A DNA stretch of 44,840 nucleotides. Origin: Astrothelium macrocarpum. Taxonomy: Eukaryota; Ascomycota; Dothideomycetes; Trypetheliales; Trypetheliaceae. Both the position numbers and the translations under genes were made by a program. Position 1 is the stretch's first letter. Every line of letters starts with the position of its first letter. Shown here piece after piece: positions 41,090 to 44,840 of this stretch. The stretch lies in NCBI GenBank assembly GCA_021030915.1, contig JAGEMR010000190.1:1-44840 (forward strand), given 5' to 3'. Below the pieces are notes generated by a model. The model searched no databases. It was not told the DNA's origin and was given only the letters and a program-made list of their open reading frames with translations.

Positions 41090-43652
41090 ATGGTCAACAA
41101 ACGTAAACCATATGCTGCAGTAGTGTTGCCGCTGGAAGACTCAGGCCGACTTAATGGCCTGGTTGGTCATTTCATGGACCTAGCTACCCGCCATTCGCAA
41201 CCTCCTGGACTCCATGGATCGGGGAGTTTGGAGTCCATGGAATTTCAGTTTTGGCTCAAAACTCCTAAAAAAGATGAACAATTGTCACGACAGTTGGCAC
41301 GATTGGGGAGCGATCTTCAAAGCGACCATGACTATAGGACGGTCACAGCGGTAAGTCTCCAAGTGTTGTGGGTTTTCTGAGTAAAACACTGATTGGAAAC
41401 TACCCAAACTAGACAATAGAACACAACGGAGAACCCCAGGACGTCACGCTCCATACTCCAGCCTTCGAAGCGGTTAGCAATCTTTGTACTGCTTGCGTTC
41501 GTCTTTTACAAGCTCCATGGTGTCATAACATTGTGCTTCATTCACGCATGGAATTTATCGCAAGCTCCTCAAGGACGTGCCATCTTTGCCTTCTCGCTTA
41601 CAATTGTCTAGACAATGAGATTCAGACGGGATTGCGAACCGGCAAATGGGAAGACCCGCATCAGATAGTGGAGTCAATATTATGGGGTATCCGCAGGCCG
41701 CAACTGGTACCTACTGCGCAGGACAAGACATTTGACCTCTATCCTGACACTCTAGAAATCTGGATCGCAGACCCGCAAGCTCGGAAGACACCCGATGAAG
41801 CATTGAGTTGCCTGACTCGGAAACCCTTGTACAAGGAGCCTACGTATCCAAGAGCGACTTTGAGTCGGCATTTTGTTGGGCATGAAGAAGCGTGTCTACT
41901 TGAACAATGTGCGAGTTTGGAAGAATCGAACTCTGGTCAAGAAGCACAACTCAAATTTGCAAGTTATTGGTTGCGTCGATGTGAGCGGGAACATGCTTCT
42001 TGTGTCTTGCGGAATTCTAATGCGCCATTACTGCCCACTCGAATCCTTGATCTCGGAACTCGCGAGGCATCAAAGGATCCTTGTCTGTTTTTGACCAATG
42101 GCGAAAGGGCTCAATATCTCTGCTTGAGTCACCGATGGGGTGGCACAAAGATATTGAAAACCACAACTACAAACCTATCAGAGCATCAAGTAGGAATTAA
42201 ATTTTCTAATATGCCGAAGACATTTCAAGACGCCGTTCAGATCACGAAAAAGCTTGGATTCCGATTTTTATGGATCGACTCCCTTTGCGTGATACAGGAT
42301 AGCTTAGATGACTGGGAGGCTGAAGCGCAGGCTATGGCTCGCATTTATCAAAACGCCAGCTTGACCATCTTCGCCGTTGCGGCAATCAGTGCTGATACAG
42401 GCTGTTTTACCAAGAATGACGGACGCCGCAATCGGCCATGTTATCTCGGTACCATTTCTTGTGATCCACATAGCGAGGGTTCTTCGGCCCAAACGTCCAA
42501 GTTCTACGCCAGCTCGACTCAACAATTTGAAGAACGGCCGGACGGACCCCTTGACAGTCGCGGCTGGGTGCTACAGGAAGAAATCCTTTCTCGTCGCCTT
42601 CTCTTCTTCTGCGATCAGGGAATCTTCTGGGAATGCCTCGAGATGGAAGCATCCGAAACTACCCCAGGCGGCATACAGCCAGACAAACACTCAAACTTAA
42701 GACGGAGAAGATACGCCCGTGATATCAAGGAGGAAATTTGGGACGCTGCCAAGGAGAAAGTTAACAAGAGCGACCGCCATCGACTATACCAGGCATGGAG
42801 CGCGATGATCGAGAACTACACAAAGCGAGAAATGACCTATGAAAGTGATAGGCTGATTGCTTTATCCGGTATAGTATCGGCTATAGAGACTTTAACGCAG
42901 GATCGCTGCATCGCCGGGCTGTGGGAAAAAGGATTGCTTTATCAACTGATGTGGCACGTTGACGACGGCGGTATTGGTGTTAAATGGGAAACTGAACCAA
43001 GGGAATTTGATATACTCCATATTCCGAAGACGCTCGTTCTACCCCCACGGCCGAATAGATTCGCCCGCAGAGCTGTTATTGCACCAACCTGGTCCTGGGC
43101 AACCGTAGGATACGGTGTTACATGGAAGCACGCGGGGCACCCCAGAGATACTGAAGACGTTGGAAAACTGCTTGCGGATATTATTAAGGTTGAAATTGAA
43201 CATGTCGGACCGGGAGCTATGAAGGGTAGATTGACCATTCGAGGCGCACTTCATGCTACGAAAGCGGTTGCGGGAAATCGGAATAGAAGGTAAGCAATGG
43301 CCGCGTTTTAAGCGAATCCCCAAGCTGCATTGCACAAGCTAACGATTAAAAACGCCCTTGCAGTGATTTGCTAGTTGATATTGCGGACACATCAAATACC
43401 TCTTCTTGGTACTATTGTGATGAGATAGATTGGAAGGATTCGAGAGTGATGTGCCTCGCTTTAGCAGAAGACATGTTCGAAACCAAAAGTCTCTGTCTTG
43501 TTCCAACAGAAAATTGTTTTTTAACGAATCCGAAAGAAAACAAGGCAGAGTTTCGACGCGTGGGTTTTGCAATTTGGCAAAATAACACTTGGAACCGATT
43601 GAAAGGGAAGGAAATACAGTCTTGTCCTCCAATGACAATCGAGATTATCTGA
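41090..43652 (+). CDS. HET-domain (heterokaryon incompatibility) protein
   Basis: Three exons, 808 aa: 41090-41350, 41413-43289, 43364-43652, joined by 62-nt and 74-nt GT-AG introns. The HET domain begins at about residue 322 with YLCLSHRWGG. It continues through MPKTFQDAV, LGFRFLWIDSLCVIQD, DDWEAEAQAMARIYQNA and the sequence up to GCF, then GPLDSRGWVLQEEILSRRLLFF, a near-complete set of family blocks. A Cys-containing N-terminal region (CHLCLLAYNCL, residues about 140-155) precedes it, as in many HET proteins. The C-terminal 200 residues are typical of the family but have no separate domain. HET proteins trigger cell death on allorecognition between fungal individuals. Here the partner allele or trigger is unknown, and no NLR or HET-S-type gene is adjacent. 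Confidence 0.92.
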
Positions 43653-44139
43653 GCTTCTTGGCGTTACTATCTCCCCGACTCTCACCAGCGTTGGCCAAAA
43701 TATCCATACGGTCCCCCTGTGGCTCCTAAGGTATTGTTGTTCCTCACATCGCGCCAGACTGGAGCCTGCGTAGGTATGTAAAGCCCTTTCAGTATCCGTT
43801 CCAAGCGGCGTCATTATAGATTCTTAGCCGCAAACTCAGCACAGAAGGTTCCTGGATGGCAGGAAGGAGGGAGGGGAGGTGCGACATGGGGAGTGCTCGG
43901 CGAGTGCCTGGTTACGAGGCCCTGATATATCTTACAGTCTGCAATCTAAGATTAGCATACTGTAATAAGACCGATTCGAACGTGTTGATTTTGGTCGTCA
44001 AGGTCGATCGCCGATGCAATAATCGTAACCCACTCACGGCTTAGATCAATTTTTAGTCTTTTTCTATGGAGTGCATCATGAGATGATTTGTATTATGAAA
44101 CCAAGGTCGATTTTAGAAAAAATGACTCACGCTTAATGT
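43653..44139. other. Intergenic, no gene seen
   Basis: 3' flank of the HET gene, with an AGGAAGGAGGGAGGGGAGG purine run near 43861-43880. No RNA gene or ORF is supported. Confidence 0.35.
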
Positions 44140-44376
44140 CATAGAGTACGCAAGATTAGGAAGCGCGCGAGGTCAAGAGTGTATAAGATTTAAAAATTCG
44201 TAGGAATATAGAGCGCGTAAGCTCAGAGAGCGTACACGGTCAGGGAGCGTACACGGTCAGAGAGTGCATAAGATCAGAGAATGTATAAGGTCAGAAAACG
44301 CGTAGAATTAGATGGTACGTACGATCAGAGAGTTCGTAAAATTAGGCAGCACGTAAAACCAGAAAATATATGAATG
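44140..44376. repeat. Degenerate minisatellite, 17-bp period, 14 units
   Basis: Fourteen consecutive units of 17 bp (one of 16) can be laid out without gaps. Two adjacent units (44223-44256) differ at one position: CAGAGAGCGTACACGGT and CAGGGAGCGTACACGGT. Other units keep the frame of about CAG-AGAG-YGTA-ARRT but differ at many sites, mostly by transitions. It is not in a coding frame. Confidence 0.8.
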
Positions 44377-44840
44377 GCAAAACCGGACCAAAATTCCCCA
44401 ACACAAAATTTACTTCACGGAAATGAGAGTCAATGGTCTTGGTTTCATAAGTTCGAATAGCAACGAATTCATTTTAGTCCCCGGATTTTTTCATCATCTT
44501 TTTATTTCTTTTTCTTTCAATGTCTAATATTGTGATCGATAACTTCACAGTATATTGGAGCTCCAATAACTAGCCAGCCGCTTTGAAGACTGATTTGTCT
44601 TGAAGGGGTTTTTCTGTTCCTTGCTGGCTCATAGTCTCGAGCGCTCGTAAGTTCGCGTAGAGAGTTATGGAATTTTACATTAATCTTTATGTAAGTCAAT
44701 GTTCTTTATTGTATATCAAACTTTAAAGACTGGTAAACGAATAGAAAAGAGGGACACCTGGAACCAGGGGTCGGAAGGATCATTAAGATATGGCATCATT
44801 ATGCAGGATTCTGGATTATTTGGATAGCATAGGATAGCAT
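44377..44840. other. Right edge, no gene seen
   Basis: AT-leaning sequence with T-runs near 44490-44520. The window ends with a repeated ATAGCATAGGATAGCAT. No gene is supported. Confidence 0.35.

Overview
This window is nuclear DNA of a filamentous ascomycete (Pezizomycotina). The genes carry many short introns (about 46 to 81 nt) with GT-AG ends and CTRAC-type branch points. There is a HET-domain gene, a COMPASS PHD protein, a secreted GH3 enzyme, and a C-to-T saturated, AT-rich repeat block of the kind left by repeat-induced point mutation (RIP). The species cannot be named from the sequence.

Layout. Positions 1-7440 form an extremely AT-rich block with no functional gene. It is a stack of RIP-decayed Tc1/mariner-type (pogo/Fot-like) DNA transposons inserted into each other at TA sites. 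At least two families and five copies are visible, and the youngest copy (1344-3208) is complete end to end. The change to ordinary base composition near 7440 is sharp.

Just inside the border lies a candidate secreted-protein gene (7796-8694, minus) whose frame is broken by an exact 17-bp tandem duplication. Next come a protoglobin-like protein with a C-terminal membrane segment (9227-10085, minus), a 550-residue mucin-like GPI-anchored wall protein (11220-12872, minus), an APH-type kinase-fold protein (14386-15393, minus), a small hypothetical gene (15928-16496, plus) and an SPP1-type COMPASS subunit (16903-19410, minus).

The middle is a housekeeping core. FRS1, the cytosolic Phe-tRNA synthetase beta subunit (19925-22147, minus, nine exons), is divergent from TPD3, the PP2A scaffold subunit (22883-25175, plus, eight exons). 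Then follow two tandem paralogues of an F-box/2EXR-like family (25759-26547 and 26848-27783) and a GH3 beta-glucosidase (28314-31298, minus, five exons).

The right third is sparse and more accessory in character. It holds a Cys-rich ORF with apparent frameshifts (34470-35189), a divergent pair of Rossmann-fold dehydrogenase-like genes (36543-37987 minus, 38549-39353 plus) sharing a 561-bp promoter region, a HET-domain gene (41090-43652, plus) and a 14-unit minisatellite of 17-bp period (44140-44376).

Exon structures were built by hand from splice signals, frame continuity and recalled family similarity. No alignment or database search was run. I found no clearly novel multi-gene system. The strongest signals are the nested RIP-decayed transposons with preserved ends and the duplication-broken secreted gene next to them.
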